Below are positions 1-9,756 of a DNA stretch of 64,000 bases, piece after piece. A program made the translations under genes and the position numbers. Every line of letters starts with the position of its first letter. Position 1 is the first letter of the stretch. The DNA is from an uncultured Microbacterium sp. (GTDB lineage Bacteria > Actinomycetota > Actinomycetes > Actinomycetales > Microbacteriaceae). The stretch is from contig NZ_CAMFHZ010000010.1 of NCBI RefSeq assembly GCF_945952435.1, positions 42,843 to 106,842 on the forward strand, written 5' to 3'. The notes under the pieces were generated by a model. The model did not search any database and was not told the DNA's origin. It was given only the letters and a program-made list of their open reading frames with translations.

Positions 1-409
1 CGCGGGCGAGGTGGTCGAACACGCCGTCGGGTGTGCGCGCGGCGAGGGTCGCGACGGTCACCGAGATCATCACCGAGAACAGGGCCCCGAAGCCCAGCAG
101 CCACAGCGTGACGGGGAGGCGCTGGGCGATGATGTCCGCCACCGGCTGCTGTGACTTGAACGAGAATCCGAAGTCCCCGCGGACGACGTTGCCCAGGTAG
201 TGCAGGAACTGCACGACGGCGGGCTGGTCGAGGCCGAGCTGCGCGCGGGCCGCGTCGAGCTCCGCGGTCGAGGCGCGGAGGCCGACCACGAGGCGGGCGG
301 GATCCCCCGGCGTGATCTTCAGGATGAGGAAGACCAGCAGGACGACGATCACGATCAGCGGGATCGCGAAGGCGAACCGCCGCAGGACGAAGGTGTAGCG
401 TCCTCCCAT
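1..409 (-). CDS. Dipeptide/oligopeptide ABC transporter permease (DppB-like), truncated by window edge
   Basis: Reverse translation MGGRYTFVLRRFAFAIPLIVIVVLLVFLILKITPGDPARLVVG...; start at 409; directly downstream of a family 5 solute-binding protein. Confidence 0.88.
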   Translation of the reverse strand, partial: MGGRYTFVLRRFAFAIPLIVIVVLLVFLILKITPGDPARLVVGLRASTAELDAARAQLGLDQPAVVQFLHYLGNVVRGDFGFSFKSQQPVADIIAQRLPVTLWLLGFGALFSVMISVTVATLAARTPDGVFDHLAR

Positions 410-412
410 CGG

Positions 413-1918
413 TCAGCCCTTGCCCAGCGTGATCGCGGACCAGGCGTACATGCCCCACGGCGCGGGGGCGAACCCTCGGACGCGCGGGCCGACGGCGTCC
501 AGCACCTGGAACTGCGCGATCGGGGCCGCGAGGACCTGGGAGGCGGCGTCGTCCTGCACCTGGCGGACCACGTCCTGGCGCGCGGCGGGGTCCTGCGCCG
601 CCGTGTACGCGCCGAACTGAGCGACGATCCTGTCCGTGTCCGCGCCGCTGAACAACCAGGAGGTCCCGCTGATCCAGGCGAGCGGATCGCTCACGTCCGG
701 AGAGACCGGCCCGTAGGACCACAGCACGAGATCGGACTTCAGCCCGTACGCCCGGTCGAGGAAGGTCCCCGTCTCGAGCGGCGCGAGGGTGAGGTCGATC
801 CCCAGGGCGGCGAGGTTCTGCTTCAGGATCTGCGCGACGTTCTTGTCCGTCTGGTTGGACGCGTCGTAGACCACCTCCAGGCCGGCGGGCGTCGCGGCCG
901 CCTGCGCGAGCTCGGCCTTGGCGGCGGCGAGGTCGAAGGACGGCTCCGGGACGTCGGGGGCGGCGCCGTTGGCGAGCCCCGAGGGGATGATGCCCGCGGC
1001 GGCCTCGCCGTATCCCTTGAACGCACCCTTGATGATCATGGGGGTGTCGATCGCGTGGGCGATGGCGCGGCGCAGGTGCACGTCGTCGAGGGGCGCGCGC
1101 GTGGTGTTGAAGCTGAGGTGCTCGATCTGGCTCGACGGCAGGGCCTTGATCGCGGAGCCGTAGGCGGCGGCGTCCTGCGGGGTGACGTACTCCGAGATGT
1201 CGGCCTGACCGGACTCCAGCAGCGCGGCGCCCTGGTTCGCGTCCGTCACGGTCGTGATCACCACCCGTCGGACGCCGACTTTGCCGTAGTAGTGCGGGTT
1301 GGCGACGAGCACGGTCTGTCCGCCCGTGCTCCACGACTCGATCGCGAACGCTCCGGCGCCGACCGGCTTCTGCCAGAAGGTCGACTCGTTCACGCCCCCG
1401 AAGTCCTTCGGGAAGATGGCGGACGAGCTCCAGGTCATCAGCACGGGGAGCGTCGTATCGGGCGTCGACATGTGGAAGACCACGGAGTGCGGATCGTCGG
1501 AGGTCACCGCGGCGATGTTCTTGTAGAGCGATCCGTAGTTCTTCCCCTTGGCCCAGACGGTCGCCGAGAAGATCACGTCCTGCGGCGTCAGGGGCTTGCC
1601 GTCGCTGAAGGCCACACCGTCGCGCAGCGTGAAGGTCCAGGTGCGGGCCTCGGCGTCGTAGTTCCAGGCGGTCGCGATGCCGGGCGTGATGGAGTGACCG
1701 TCCGAACCGAACGTGAGCAGCGGCTCCTCCACGTTGCTGAGTGTCTGGTAGGTCGCGTAGGCGGCCGCCTTGTCCGGATCCCACCCGTCGAACGACTCGG
1801 CGCGGATCACGTGGAGGGTCTGACTCTCGTCTGCATCCCCGGCCGTGCAGCCGGTCAGGGCCGCGAGCAGAAGAAGGCCGGAGACCAGGGCGGAGAGGGT
1901 GGTCGTGCGTCGTCGCAT
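413..1918 (-). CDS. ABC transporter substrate-binding lipoprotein (SBP_bac_5 family)
   Basis: ORF 413..1933; lipobox LLLLAALTGC; FDGWDPDKAAAYATYQTLSNVEEPLL and WTFTLRDGVAFSDGKPLT typical of DppA/OppA. MRRRTT start chosen. Confidence 0.92.
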   Translation of the reverse strand: MRRRTTTLSALVSGLLLLAALTGCTAGDADESQTLHVIRAESFDGWDPDKAAAYATYQTLSNVEEPLLTFGSDGHSITPGIATAWNYDAEARTWTFTLRDGVAFSDGKPLTPQDVIFSATVWAKGKNYGSLYKNIAAVTSDDPHSVVFHMSTPDTTLPVLMTWSSSAIFPKDFGGVNESTFWQKPVGAGAFAIESWSTGGQTVLVANPHYYGKVGVRRVVITTVTDANQGAALLESGQADISEYVTPQDAAAYGSAIKALPSSQIEHLSFNTTRAPLDDVHLRRAIAHAIDTPMIIKGAFKGYGEAAAGIIPSGLANGAAPDVPEPSFDLAAAKAELAQAAATPAGLEVVYDASNQTDKNVAQILKQNLAALGIDLTLAPLETGTFLDRAYGLKSDLVLWSYGPVSPDVSDPLAWISGTSWLFSGADTDRIVAQFGAYTAAQDPAARQDVVRQVQDDAASQVLAAPIAQFQVLDAVGPRVRGFAPAPWGMYAWSAITLGKG

Positions 1919-1937
1919 GAGGACCTCGATCAAAGAA

Positions 1938-1952
1938 TTGGATGTTATCCAA
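1938..1952. promoter_or_regulatory. Candidate operator TTGGAT-gtt-ATCCAA upstream of the peptide ABC operon
   Basis: Perfect 6-3-6 inverted repeat ~20 bp upstream of the SBP start. Confidence 0.5.
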
Positions 1953-2140
1953 CTATCGTGCGAGCGAAAGCCTTCGGTGTCAACCCCGCGTTCGCCCGGG
2001 ACGCCGGCGCAGGGTGACGTCGCGGCACCGCGCGGCCGTCCGCGGGCGCACGTCGGCCCGGGGGCGGAGTCGTCGCGCGGGCACGGCCCTCACCCGATCC
2101 GCCGACGGAGGGCGAGGGGACGGGACCGACTCGTCGGGGG

Positions 2141-3244
2141 TCAGCGCGCGTCCGGCTCCTGCTGCGTCGCGCAGTGGATGCCGCCGCCGCCCGCCGCGAT
2201 CGGATCGATGTCCAGCTGCACGATCTCGCGGTCGGGGAACAGCTCCGCCAGCGTGTCCTTCGCGAACGCGTCGGCCTCGGCGTCCCCGAACTGCGGCGCG
2301 ATCACCGCCCCGTTGCAGACGTAGAAATTCACGTACCCGGCCGCGAACTCGTCGTTCGCGTACTCGGGTCGCACCGAGGAGGGGCCGGGCAGCACGTGCA
2401 CGTCGAGCCGACGGCCCTTCGCATCGACCGCGCTCCCCAGGATCTCGAGATGGCGTCGGGTCACGGCGTAGTCGTAGCTCTCCGGATCGTCCTCGCGGCC
2501 CGCGACCACGACACCCGGACGGGCGAAGCGCGCGTAGAAGTCCGTGTGCCCGTCCGTGATGTCCTTCCCGGCGATGCCCGGGAGCCAGATCACATGGGTG
2601 ATGCCCAGAAGGCGCTCGAGCTCGTCCTCGACCTCTTGTTTGGACCAGCCGGGATTGCGGTTCTCGTTGAGCACGCAGCTCTCGGTGATGATCGCGGTGC
2701 CCTCGCCGTCGACCTCGAGCGCACCGCCTTCGAGCACGAGCTCCGTGCGGATGCGGGGCACGTCCGCGCGCTCGCACACCGTGCGCGCGACCTGCGCGTC
2801 GCGGTCGTGCTCCTGCTTGCCGCCCCATCCGTTGAAGTTGAAGTCCACCCCGGCGAGCCCGTCGGTCGTGCGGACGAATGTCGGACCGGTGTCGCGGATC
2901 CACAGATCGTCGGCGTCGAACTCGACGAGGTGGACGCCCTCGAGGTCGGTCTCTCCGGCGGAGCCCTTCGCCACGAGCGCCGACACGGGTTCGTAGCGGG
3001 CGATCGTGCGCGCGATGTCCTGGAGGGCCGTGCGCGCGGCGGGCGCGAGCTCCTCGCCCCAGACCTCCTCGTCGACCTGCAGGCTCATCCACGTCGCGCG
3101 GTGCCGGGCGCCCTCCTCGGGCATGACCCCGCCGGCGGCGGGCGACGCCGAGCCCTTCTCCGGGGTCGGCGCGCAGCCGGCCATCGCGACGAGAGCTCCC
3201 GCCCCGGAGGCGAGAAGGAACGTGCGGCGCGTGAGGACGTTCAT
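2141..3244 (-). CDS. Agmatine deiminase / PPADF-family protein with Tat-like, lipobox signal peptide
   Basis: MNVLTRRTFLLASGAGALVAMAGC signal; DLWIRDTGPTF and GGGGIHCATQQEP active-site motifs. Confidence 0.88.
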   Translation of the reverse strand: MNVLTRRTFLLASGAGALVAMAGCAPTPEKGSASPAAGGVMPEEGARHRATWMSLQVDEEVWGEELAPAARTALQDIARTIARYEPVSALVAKGSAGETDLEGVHLVEFDADDLWIRDTGPTFVRTTDGLAGVDFNFNGWGGKQEHDRDAQVARTVCERADVPRIRTELVLEGGALEVDGEGTAIITESCVLNENRNPGWSKQEVEDELERLLGITHVIWLPGIAGKDITDGHTDFYARFARPGVVVAGREDDPESYDYAVTRRHLEILGSAVDAKGRRLDVHVLPGPSSVRPEYANDEFAAGYVNFYVCNGAVIAPQFGDAEADAFAKDTLAELFPDREIVQLDIDPIAAGGGGIHCATQQEPDAR

Positions 3245-3251
3245 GGGGGGC

Positions 3252-3844
3252 TCACTCTCGGGGAAGGGTCTCGCCGGGGACTCGGCTCGTGCGCGCGGTG
3301 TGCAGGATCGCGTCGGCGCCCGCACGGACGAGCCGCTGGGCGTCCGCGGTGCCGAGCTGGCCGGAGAGCCAGCGGCTGGACAACCCCTCGACGAGCGCCG
3401 TCAGCAGCGTCGCGACCTCGGGGATCTGCTCCTCGGCAACGCCCGCCTGCGCGAGCGGGCCGTGCAGACGCAGCTCCCATTCGGCCGTGCTGCGCGACAG
3501 GCCGTTCTGCAGGTCGGTCTCGAACACCGCGATCGCGCGGATCTCGTTCCACACGACGGAGTCGTCGCGGACGTCGCCCTCATCGTCGAACTCGGCGACG
3601 AGCAGGTCCACGACGGCGCTCGAGCCGTCGTCGGGGTCGGGATTGCGCTCCTGGACGGCGAGGTTGACGGCGTCGATCGTCGCATTGAGCAGCCCCGATC
3701 GATCCTCGAAGTGGTAGTACACCAGCCCGAGCGAGACGCCCGCGCGCTTGGCCACCCGCTGCACGCGCAGGCCGCGCACGCCGGTGCGGGCGATCTCCTG
3801 CCGGCTCGCCCGCAGGATCCGCTCGCGCGCGTCCGATTCCGCCA
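3252..3844 (-). CDS. TetR family transcriptional regulator
   Basis: MAESDARERILRASRQEIARTGVRGLRVQRVAKRAGVSLGLVYYHFEDRSGLL HTH. Confidence 0.93.
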
Positions 3845-3859
3845 TTCCCGCCTCCGTGG

Positions 3860-5356
3860 TCACTCCGTCAGGATGCGTTCCGCCTGAGTCGGGACGCCCT
3901 CGTTCACCCCAGTCTCCGGCCAGATCCAGAGCGCGAGCAAATAGAGTCCTCCGCCGACGAGCATCGACAGCGGGAGACTCACGTCGAGCCCTCCCGCGAT
4001 CTGCGCGAACGGTGCGGTGTAGAGCTCGTTCTGCACGGTCAGCAGCCCCACCAGCGCTCCGGCGAGCAGGGCGATGACCGCGCGCAGGTTCCAGCCGTGG
4101 AAGAACCAGTAGCGTCCGCCTCCGCGGCCGAGTCCGTAGCGCTGCAGGGCGACGGGGTCGTATCGCCCGCGGCGTGCGACGAGGTAGCCGATGCCGTTGA
4201 TGATGACCCAGGGTCCCGCGACGGCGTTGAGCACGACGGTCATCGCCGTGATCGACGAGATCGCGTCCGTCGCCACGACGCCGAGGTACATCACCGCGAT
4301 GGCGATCGCCGAGGTGATGAGGGTCGTCTGTGTGCGGCTCAGCCGGGGCACGATCGATTCGAGGTCGAGCCCGCTGGCGTAGATGTTGATGACGCCCTGG
4401 CCGAACCCGCCCATGATCGCGAGGATCAGCAGCGGGACGAGGTACCAGCCAGGGGAGGTTTTCACGAGGTCTCCGACGTAGGACGGCGAAAGCGTCGTGA
4501 ACGTGCTCGCCGTGAAGGCGCCGAATGCGGCGGTCGCGAAGAGCCCCAGGAAGATCCCGGCGCAGGCCGCGACGGCGACCTGGCGGTCTGAGAAGCGACG
4601 CGGGTTGATCCGCCGCGCGTAGTCGCCGATCGACGGCGCGTACGAGAGCGGGCCGCCGATCGAGATCGTGACGGCGAACAGCCAGGTGGGCCAGAAGTCT
4701 CCCAGCAGGTAGTGCCCGGTGCTGCGATCGCCGTCGAATCCGGGGGCGTACGCGAACAGGCCGATGAGCAGGACGAGTCCCGCGATGGGGATGATGAACT
4801 TCTGCAGCGCGACGATCGTGCCGTGCCCGTAGAGCGCGATGAGGACGACCTCGACCGCGATGATCGCGTATCCGACGATGAACGCGGTGCTGTCCTCCGG
4901 CGTTCCGAACAGGCGGTGCGCGCCCGCGACGAGGGCCTCGCCCGAGGTCCACACCGCGATGGCCGCGTAGGCGATCGCGAACAGAAGCGTCAGGAAGGAT
5001 CCGAGCAGCCGCCCCCGCATGCCGAAGTGGGCGCCGCTGGAGACCGGGTTGTTCGTCCCGGTCCTGCTCCCGAGCAGGGTCATCGGGATCATCAGGACGA
5101 GTCCGATCGCGAGCCCGACCGCGCTGGAGGCCATCGCCTGCCAGAAGTTCAGCCCGAAGGTGATCGGGAGCCAGCCGAAGATCACGACCGAGAGTGCGAG
5201 GTTGCCCCCGACGAATACGCGGAACATGTTGCCCGGCGAGGAGCGGCGCTCCGCGGTGGGGACGTAGTCGACCCCGGCCTTCTCGATCCGCCCGAATTGA
5301 TCGATCGTCTCGGTGGCGGATGCGATGTCGACGCTCGGCGGCGCTGCCTTGCTCAT
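3860..5356 (-). CDS. NCS1-family purine/cytosine permease
   Basis: 498 aa multi-TM protein; FVGGNLALSVVIFGWLPITFGLNFWQAMASSAVG and GTNNPVSSGAHFGMRGRLLGS motifs. Confidence 0.88.
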   Translation of the reverse strand: MSKAAPPSVDIASATETIDQFGRIEKAGVDYVPTAERRSSPGNMFRVFVGGNLALSVVIFGWLPITFGLNFWQAMASSAVGLAIGLVLMIPMTLLGSRTGTNNPVSSGAHFGMRGRLLGSFLTLLFAIAYAAIAVWTSGEALVAGAHRLFGTPEDSTAFIVGYAIIAVEVVLIALYGHGTIVALQKFIIPIAGLVLLIGLFAYAPGFDGDRSTGHYLLGDFWPTWLFAVTISIGGPLSYAPSIGDYARRINPRRFSDRQVAVAACAGIFLGLFATAAFGAFTASTFTTLSPSYVGDLVKTSPGWYLVPLLILAIMGGFGQGVINIYASGLDLESIVPRLSRTQTTLITSAIAIAVMYLGVVATDAISSITAMTVVLNAVAGPWVIINGIGYLVARRGRYDPVALQRYGLGRGGGRYWFFHGWNLRAVIALLAGALVGLLTVQNELYTAPFAQIAGGLDVSLPLSMLVGGGLYLLALWIWPETGVNEGVPTQAERILTE

Positions 5357-5384
5357 ATGAGGGTGCTCCCTGACTCGGTTCGTG

Positions 5385-5417
5385 TGGCTATGCTAGCCAT
5401 GACTGAAAATTCAGTCA
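5385..5417. promoter_or_regulatory. Two adjacent inverted repeats in the divergent permease/amidase promoter (TGGCTA-tgc-TAGCCA and TGACTGAA-AA-TTCAGTCA)
   Basis: Seen directly; overlap the -35/-10 elements. Confidence 0.65.
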
Positions 5418-5418
5418 A
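5390..5418 (-). promoter_or_regulatory. Putative sigma70-type promoter of the permease: -35 TTGACT, 17 bp spacer, -10 TAGCAT
   Basis: Reverse strand TTGACTGAATTTTCAGTCATGGCTAGCAT; ends ~34 bp upstream of the permease start. Confidence 0.6.
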
Positions 5419-5442
5419 TAGCTTTCGAGACGAGGAGACGCC

Positions 5443-7104
5443 GTGGTCATCCCTCCCCCCACCGCCACGATCGCCGAACTGCGCGCGCTGCTGCAGGCCG
5501 GATCCCTTTCCGCCGGAGAGCTGCTCGATCAGCACCTCGCGCGGATCGACGCCCGGCCCGAGCTCAACGCCGTCGTCGTCCGCAACCCCGAGGCCCGGGA
5601 CGAGGCCGCCGAGTCCGACCGTCGGCTCCGCGCCGGGACCGCACGCCCCCTCGAAGGCATTCCGTTCACGGTCAAGGACTCGTACATGGTGCGCGGGTTG
5701 ACGGTCGCCTCCGGATCCCCCGCCTTCCGCGACCTGGTCGCCCAGTGGGACGCCTTCACGGTCGCCGTCCTGCGGGAGGCCGGTGCGGTGCTGATCGGCA
5801 AGACCAACATGCCCCCGATGGCCGACGGCGGCATGCAGCGCGGCGTGTACGGCCGCGCGGAGAGCCCCTTCAACCCGGACTACCTCGCCGCGGCCTACGC
5901 CTCCGGATCGTCGAACGGATCCGCGGTCGCGGTGGCCGCGTCGCTGAGCCAGTTCGGGATGGGCGAGGAGACGGTGTCGTCGGGGCGCAGCCCCGCGTCG
6001 AACAACGGCATCGTGGCCTACACGCCCTCGCGCGGGATCCTGTCGCTGCGCGGCAACTGGCCCTTGTTCCCCACCCGCGACGTCGCCGTGCCGCACACGA
6101 AGTCCGTCGCGGACCTCCTCGAACTGCTCGACGTGCTCGTGCAGGACGATCCGATCACCCGCGGCGACTTCTGGCGGGAGCAGCAGGCGGTCGCACTGCC
6201 CGGAGCGCGGGCCCACCGCCCGGACGACTACCGCGCGGTTGCGGAGCCCGGCGCGCTTCAGGGCGCCCGGCTCGCCGTTCCCCGCCGCTATCTGGGGAAG
6301 TCCGCCGAGGTTCCGATCGCAGTGCATCCGGACGTGCTCGTCCTCTGGGGACGCACGCGAGCCCTTCTCGAGCAGGCCGGCGCGACCGTGGTCGAGACCG
6401 ACTTCCCCCTCATCGAGCAGTACGAGGGGACGAGCGAGGCCCATGACCGTCTGCACGAGTTCGCCGGGCTCCCCGACGACTGGATGACGCACGAGTACAC
6501 CACCCTCGTCGCGGCCGCGTGGGACGACTTCCTCCGCGCGAACGGCGACCCCGCGATCCCCCGGCTGGCCGGCATCGACCCCTCCACGATCTTCCCGCTG
6601 CCCGAGGGGGCGCTGCCCGACCGCTATCCGGAGGTGGAGGACAATCTCAACCGCTACGACGAGATCCTGGAGATCAGCCGTCGCCAGCCGGGAGCGCTCG
6701 ACCCCGACGGTCCCCCGCTCCGCCCGGAGAGCATCCCCGGTTTCGACGCGGCCCTGCGCCGACTGGAGACCCTGCGCGAGGAGCTGCTGGAGGCCTGGCT
6801 GACGGAGAACGGCTTCGACGCCGTGGTCTTCCCGGCGAACGCCGACGTCGGTCCCGCCGATGCCGACCGCCATCCGGACGCCGCCGACCTCGCCTGGCGC
6901 AACGGCACCTTCTACTCGAACGGCAATCTCGCGATCCGTCACCTCGGCGTCCCGACGGTGACGACGTCGATGGGCGTCATGGCGTCGACCGGGATGCCGG
7001 TCGGGGTGACGTTCGCCGGAGCCGCGTACTCCGACCCGCGGCTGCTGAGCCTGGCGGGGGACTTCGAGCGGATCCGCGGAGAGCGCCCGCTGCCGCCGGC
7101 CTGA
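5443..7104 (+). CDS. Amidase (amidase-signature family)
   Basis: KDSYMVRG, SGSSNGSAVAVAASLSQFGMG and EETVSSGRSPA; GTG start. Confidence 0.9.
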   Translation: MVIPPPTATIAELRALLQAGSLSAGELLDQHLARIDARPELNAVVVRNPEARDEAAESDRRLRAGTARPLEGIPFTVKDSYMVRGLTVASGSPAFRDLVAQWDAFTVAVLREAGAVLIGKTNMPPMADGGMQRGVYGRAESPFNPDYLAAAYASGSSNGSAVAVAASLSQFGMGEETVSSGRSPASNNGIVAYTPSRGILSLRGNWPLFPTRDVAVPHTKSVADLLELLDVLVQDDPITRGDFWREQQAVALPGARAHRPDDYRAVAEPGALQGARLAVPRRYLGKSAEVPIAVHPDVLVLWGRTRALLEQAGATVVETDFPLIEQYEGTSEAHDRLHEFAGLPDDWMTHEYTTLVAAAWDDFLRANGDPAIPRLAGIDPSTIFPLPEGALPDRYPEVEDNLNRYDEILEISRRQPGALDPDGPPLRPESIPGFDAALRRLETLREELLEAWLTENGFDAVVFPANADVGPADADRHPDAADLAWRNGTFYSNGNLAIRHLGVPTVTTSMGVMASTGMPVGVTFAGAAYSDPRLLSLAGDFERIRGERPLPPA

Positions 7105-7163
7105 ACGGCTGAACGGCTGAACGCCTGATCGCGGACGATCGGCGCGCTCGGTAGATTCGGAGC

Positions 7164-8126
7164 ATGTCGACCGCCCGCACGCCCGTGACGCGCACGACGA
7201 CCGTCCTCCGGCTCCTCGGCGTCATCGTCGCCGTCGTCGCGATCGGGGTCGTCGCGTGGGCGGTCCTCACGGCCGGCGAGGCGATCGCGCACGCGCATCC
7301 GGCGTATCCGGTGCTGCTAGGGGTCGCCGTCGCTCTCGCGATCCTGGCGCTCGTCCTGCTCGCACGGCGTCGGCGCCGGGGTGGCGTCGGACGGACGACG
7401 CTGCGGATCGTGCTGCTCGTGCTCGCCGCGGCCGGGATCGCCCTCCTCGCCTGGCTGCGCCCCTTTCCCGCCGTCGAGCCGGCGCTCGGCGCGATGCGGT
7501 CGGACGCCGCCGTGACCGTCAGCGAGTCGCCGACCGAGATCGTCCTGACGCCGGAGGGCGACGCCCGCGGCCCCGCGGTGTTCTTCCAGCCGGGTGCGCT
7601 CGTCGACGCCCGCGCCTATGCCGCCGTGCTGCGGCCCCAGGCCGAGCAGGGCCGGCTCGTCGTCATCGCCAAGCAGCCGCTCGGCATCGCGTTTCTCGCC
7701 ACCGGCGCGTTCGACGAGGCGCGGGCGCGCTTCCCCGACGTCGCGGCGTGGGCGCTCGGCGGCCATTCCCTGGGCGGCACGGTCGCCGCGATCCAGGCGG
7801 ACGCGGGTCAGCACGACGCGCACTCCCCCGCCGTGGCGCTCTTCTTCTACGCCTCGTATCCCGCGAGCGACCTGAGCGCGTCGCTGCGGATTCCCGTCGC
7901 CTCGATCTCGGGCAGCCGCGACGGGCTCGCGACGCCGGCCAAGATCGCGGCGTCTCGCGCGAACCTCCCCGCCGACACCGTGTTCACGGAAATCGACGGC
8001 GCCGACCATGCCCAGTTCGGCGCCTACGGCCCGCAGCCCGGCGACCGGCCCGCCACGATCGATGCGTCCGAGGCACGAGAGCAGATCACTGAGGCCACCA
8101 CCCGGTTCCTTGGCGGGCTCGATTGA
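7164..8126 (+). CDS. Alpha/beta hydrolase-fold membrane-anchored protein
   Basis: N-terminal TM segments, then GGHSLGGTVAA nucleophile elbow and GADHAQFG His motif. Confidence 0.82.
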   Translation: MSTARTPVTRTTTVLRLLGVIVAVVAIGVVAWAVLTAGEAIAHAHPAYPVLLGVAVALAILALVLLARRRRRGGVGRTTLRIVLLVLAAAGIALLAWLRPFPAVEPALGAMRSDAAVTVSESPTEIVLTPEGDARGPAVFFQPGALVDARAYAAVLRPQAEQGRLVVIAKQPLGIAFLATGAFDEARARFPDVAAWALGGHSLGGTVAAIQADAGQHDAHSPAVALFFYASYPASDLSASLRIPVASISGSRDGLATPAKIAASRANLPADTVFTEIDGADHAQFGAYGPQPGDRPATIDASEAREQITEATTRFLGGLD

Positions 8127-8177
8127 GCCGCGTTCGGCCCTGACGAAGAAATCCCTGCCGGAGCAGGGATTCTGTGG

Positions 8178-8266
8178 CGGAGACGGAGGGATTTGAACCC
8201 TCGGTCCCCTTGCGAGGACTCCACCTTAGCAGGGTGGTGCACTAGGCCTGACTATGCGACGTCTCC
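8178..8266 (-). tRNA. tRNA-Ser(GCT)
   Basis: Reverse strand GGAGACG...CTGCTAAGG...GGTTCAAATCC...CGTCTCC-G with CCA encoded; long variable arm. Confidence 0.95.
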
Positions 8267-8377
8267 AGATGTCCGGCGAGCCGAACACCAGCAATCATCC
8301 TAACGGGTCCGCCCACGCTGCGCGAACCGGGGCCGTCCGCCGCGGACGCCGTGACCCCGGCCAGCGCGTGGAACGAG

Positions 8378-9649
8378 TCAGCCGCTGAACCCGTTGCCGT
8401 TCGAGCAGGTCTGCTGCGCCGCGGACTGACCGGAGACGTTGTCCGGCAGCGCGACCGAGCTCGAGGTCGGGTTCGGCGTGGGCGAGGCGGCGTCGGTCGA
8501 CCCCGCCTCGGTCGATCCGTCGGCGGGGGCCCCGTCCGTCGGCGCAGGGGTCGCGGAGACGACCGCGTCCTTGCGCTGGCCCGTGATCTGGATCGGCTGG
8601 TTCGCCTTGAGAGCCGCCCAGAGCTGGTCGGCGCTGTCGTCGTCGGGAACGACCTTGTTGGGGTTGTCGGGATCCGTGAGCACGGGGTAGTTGACGAAGT
8701 TGATCTGATCCAGCGGCACGTCCTTCATCGCGAGCGCGATCTGCACGAGCAGGGTCGGACTCGTCAGCGTGGTGCTGGGGGTGACGTTCGACATGATCGT
8801 GTGCGCGAGCTTGAGCAGTGTGCCGGGATTGCCCAGCACCTCGCTGGAGACCATCTTGCGGGCGAGCGCGGACATGTAGACCTGCTGGTTGCTGCCTCGG
8901 CCCAGGTCGCTGCCGTCCCCCACGCCGTGGCGGGTGCGGAGGAACTGCAGCGCCCAGTAGCCCTGCAGGGTGTGCGTGCCGGCCGGGATGTTGAGACCGG
9001 TGTCGGGATCGTCGATGCCGTTCGCGACGCAGACGTCGACGCCGCCGATCGCGTCCGTGATCTTCATGACACCGCCCCAGGTGATCTTGGCGGCGAACTG
9101 GATGTCGAGCCCGGAGATCTCGTGGATCGTGCGCGCGACGCAGTTCAGCCCACCGGTCTCCAGGGTGACGTTGATCGGCTGCTTCGACATCTCGCTCGTG
9201 GGGTTCCCGCTCGCGTCCGTGCAGGAGGGGATCGGGACCATGAGGTCACGCGGGAACGTGATGACGGTGACGCGTCGCGGACTGTCGGAGATGTGCAGGA
9301 GGAGGTTCGTATCGTTGCGCTCGCCCTCGTTGCCCGGGTCGGAGCAGCGGTCCCCGAACTCGGCGGAGAACGACGCCTCGCACTCGTCGCTGCCCACCAG
9401 CAGCATGTTCACGCCGCCCTTGATCGCGGCGATGTCCGGCGGGACGGACTCCTGCCCGTCGAGCGCGACGGCCTTCGCCGTGAACGTGTGGTTGAGGTCG
9501 TAGACGACGTATCCTGCCACGGCGAACCCCGCGACGAGGACGACGGTCGCGACGATGCCGATCATCTTCATGAGCTGCGTCCACGCGCGGGGGCGGGGCA
9601 GCTGACCATGCCCGGCGACGGGGCGTCGGGATCGGGACGTCGCGCTCAC
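8378..9649 (-). CDS. LytR-CpsA-Psr (LCP) family cell-wall ligase
   Basis: GGVNMLLVGSDE..., RNDTNLLLHISDSPRRVTVITFPRDLMVPIP, FLRTRHGVGDGSDLGR. Confidence 0.93.
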   Translation of the reverse strand: MSATSRSRRPVAGHGQLPRPRAWTQLMKMIGIVATVVLVAGFAVAGYVVYDLNHTFTAKAVALDGQESVPPDIAAIKGGVNMLLVGSDECEASFSAEFGDRCSDPGNEGERNDTNLLLHISDSPRRVTVITFPRDLMVPIPSCTDASGNPTSEMSKQPINVTLETGGLNCVARTIHEISGLDIQFAAKITWGGVMKITDAIGGVDVCVANGIDDPDTGLNIPAGTHTLQGYWALQFLRTRHGVGDGSDLGRGSNQQVYMSALARKMVSSEVLGNPGTLLKLAHTIMSNVTPSTTLTSPTLLVQIALAMKDVPLDQINFVNYPVLTDPDNPNKVVPDDDSADQLWAALKANQPIQITGQRKDAVVSATPAPTDGAPADGSTEAGSTDAASPTPNPTSSSVALPDNVSGQSAAQQTCSNGNGFSG

Positions 9650-9671
9650 ACGGTGCCTTTCACGAGATCTG

Positions 9672-9756
9672 CGGAGAGTGTGGGATTCGAACCCACGGAG
9701 TATCGCTACTCACTGGTTTTCAAGACCAGGTCCTTCGGCCGCTCGGACAACTCTCC
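9672..9756 (-). tRNA. tRNA-Ser(TGA)
   Basis: Reverse strand GGAGAGTTGTCCGAGCGG...GGTCTTGAAAACC...GGGTTCGAATCCC...ACTCTCC. Confidence 0.95.

Noticed and set aside
200-2017. Long + strand ORF (605 aa) opposite the SBP gene, and many similar long Arg/Gly-rich antisense ORFs throughout the track
   Set aside because: Typical spurious frames in high-GC DNA: antisense to well-recognised genes, low-complexity R/G/E-rich composition, no family motifs.
7100-7128. Three tandem CTGAACGGC-like units after the amidase gene
   Set aside because: Only ~29 bp and overlapping the stop codon; too short to claim a functional repeat or CRISPR.
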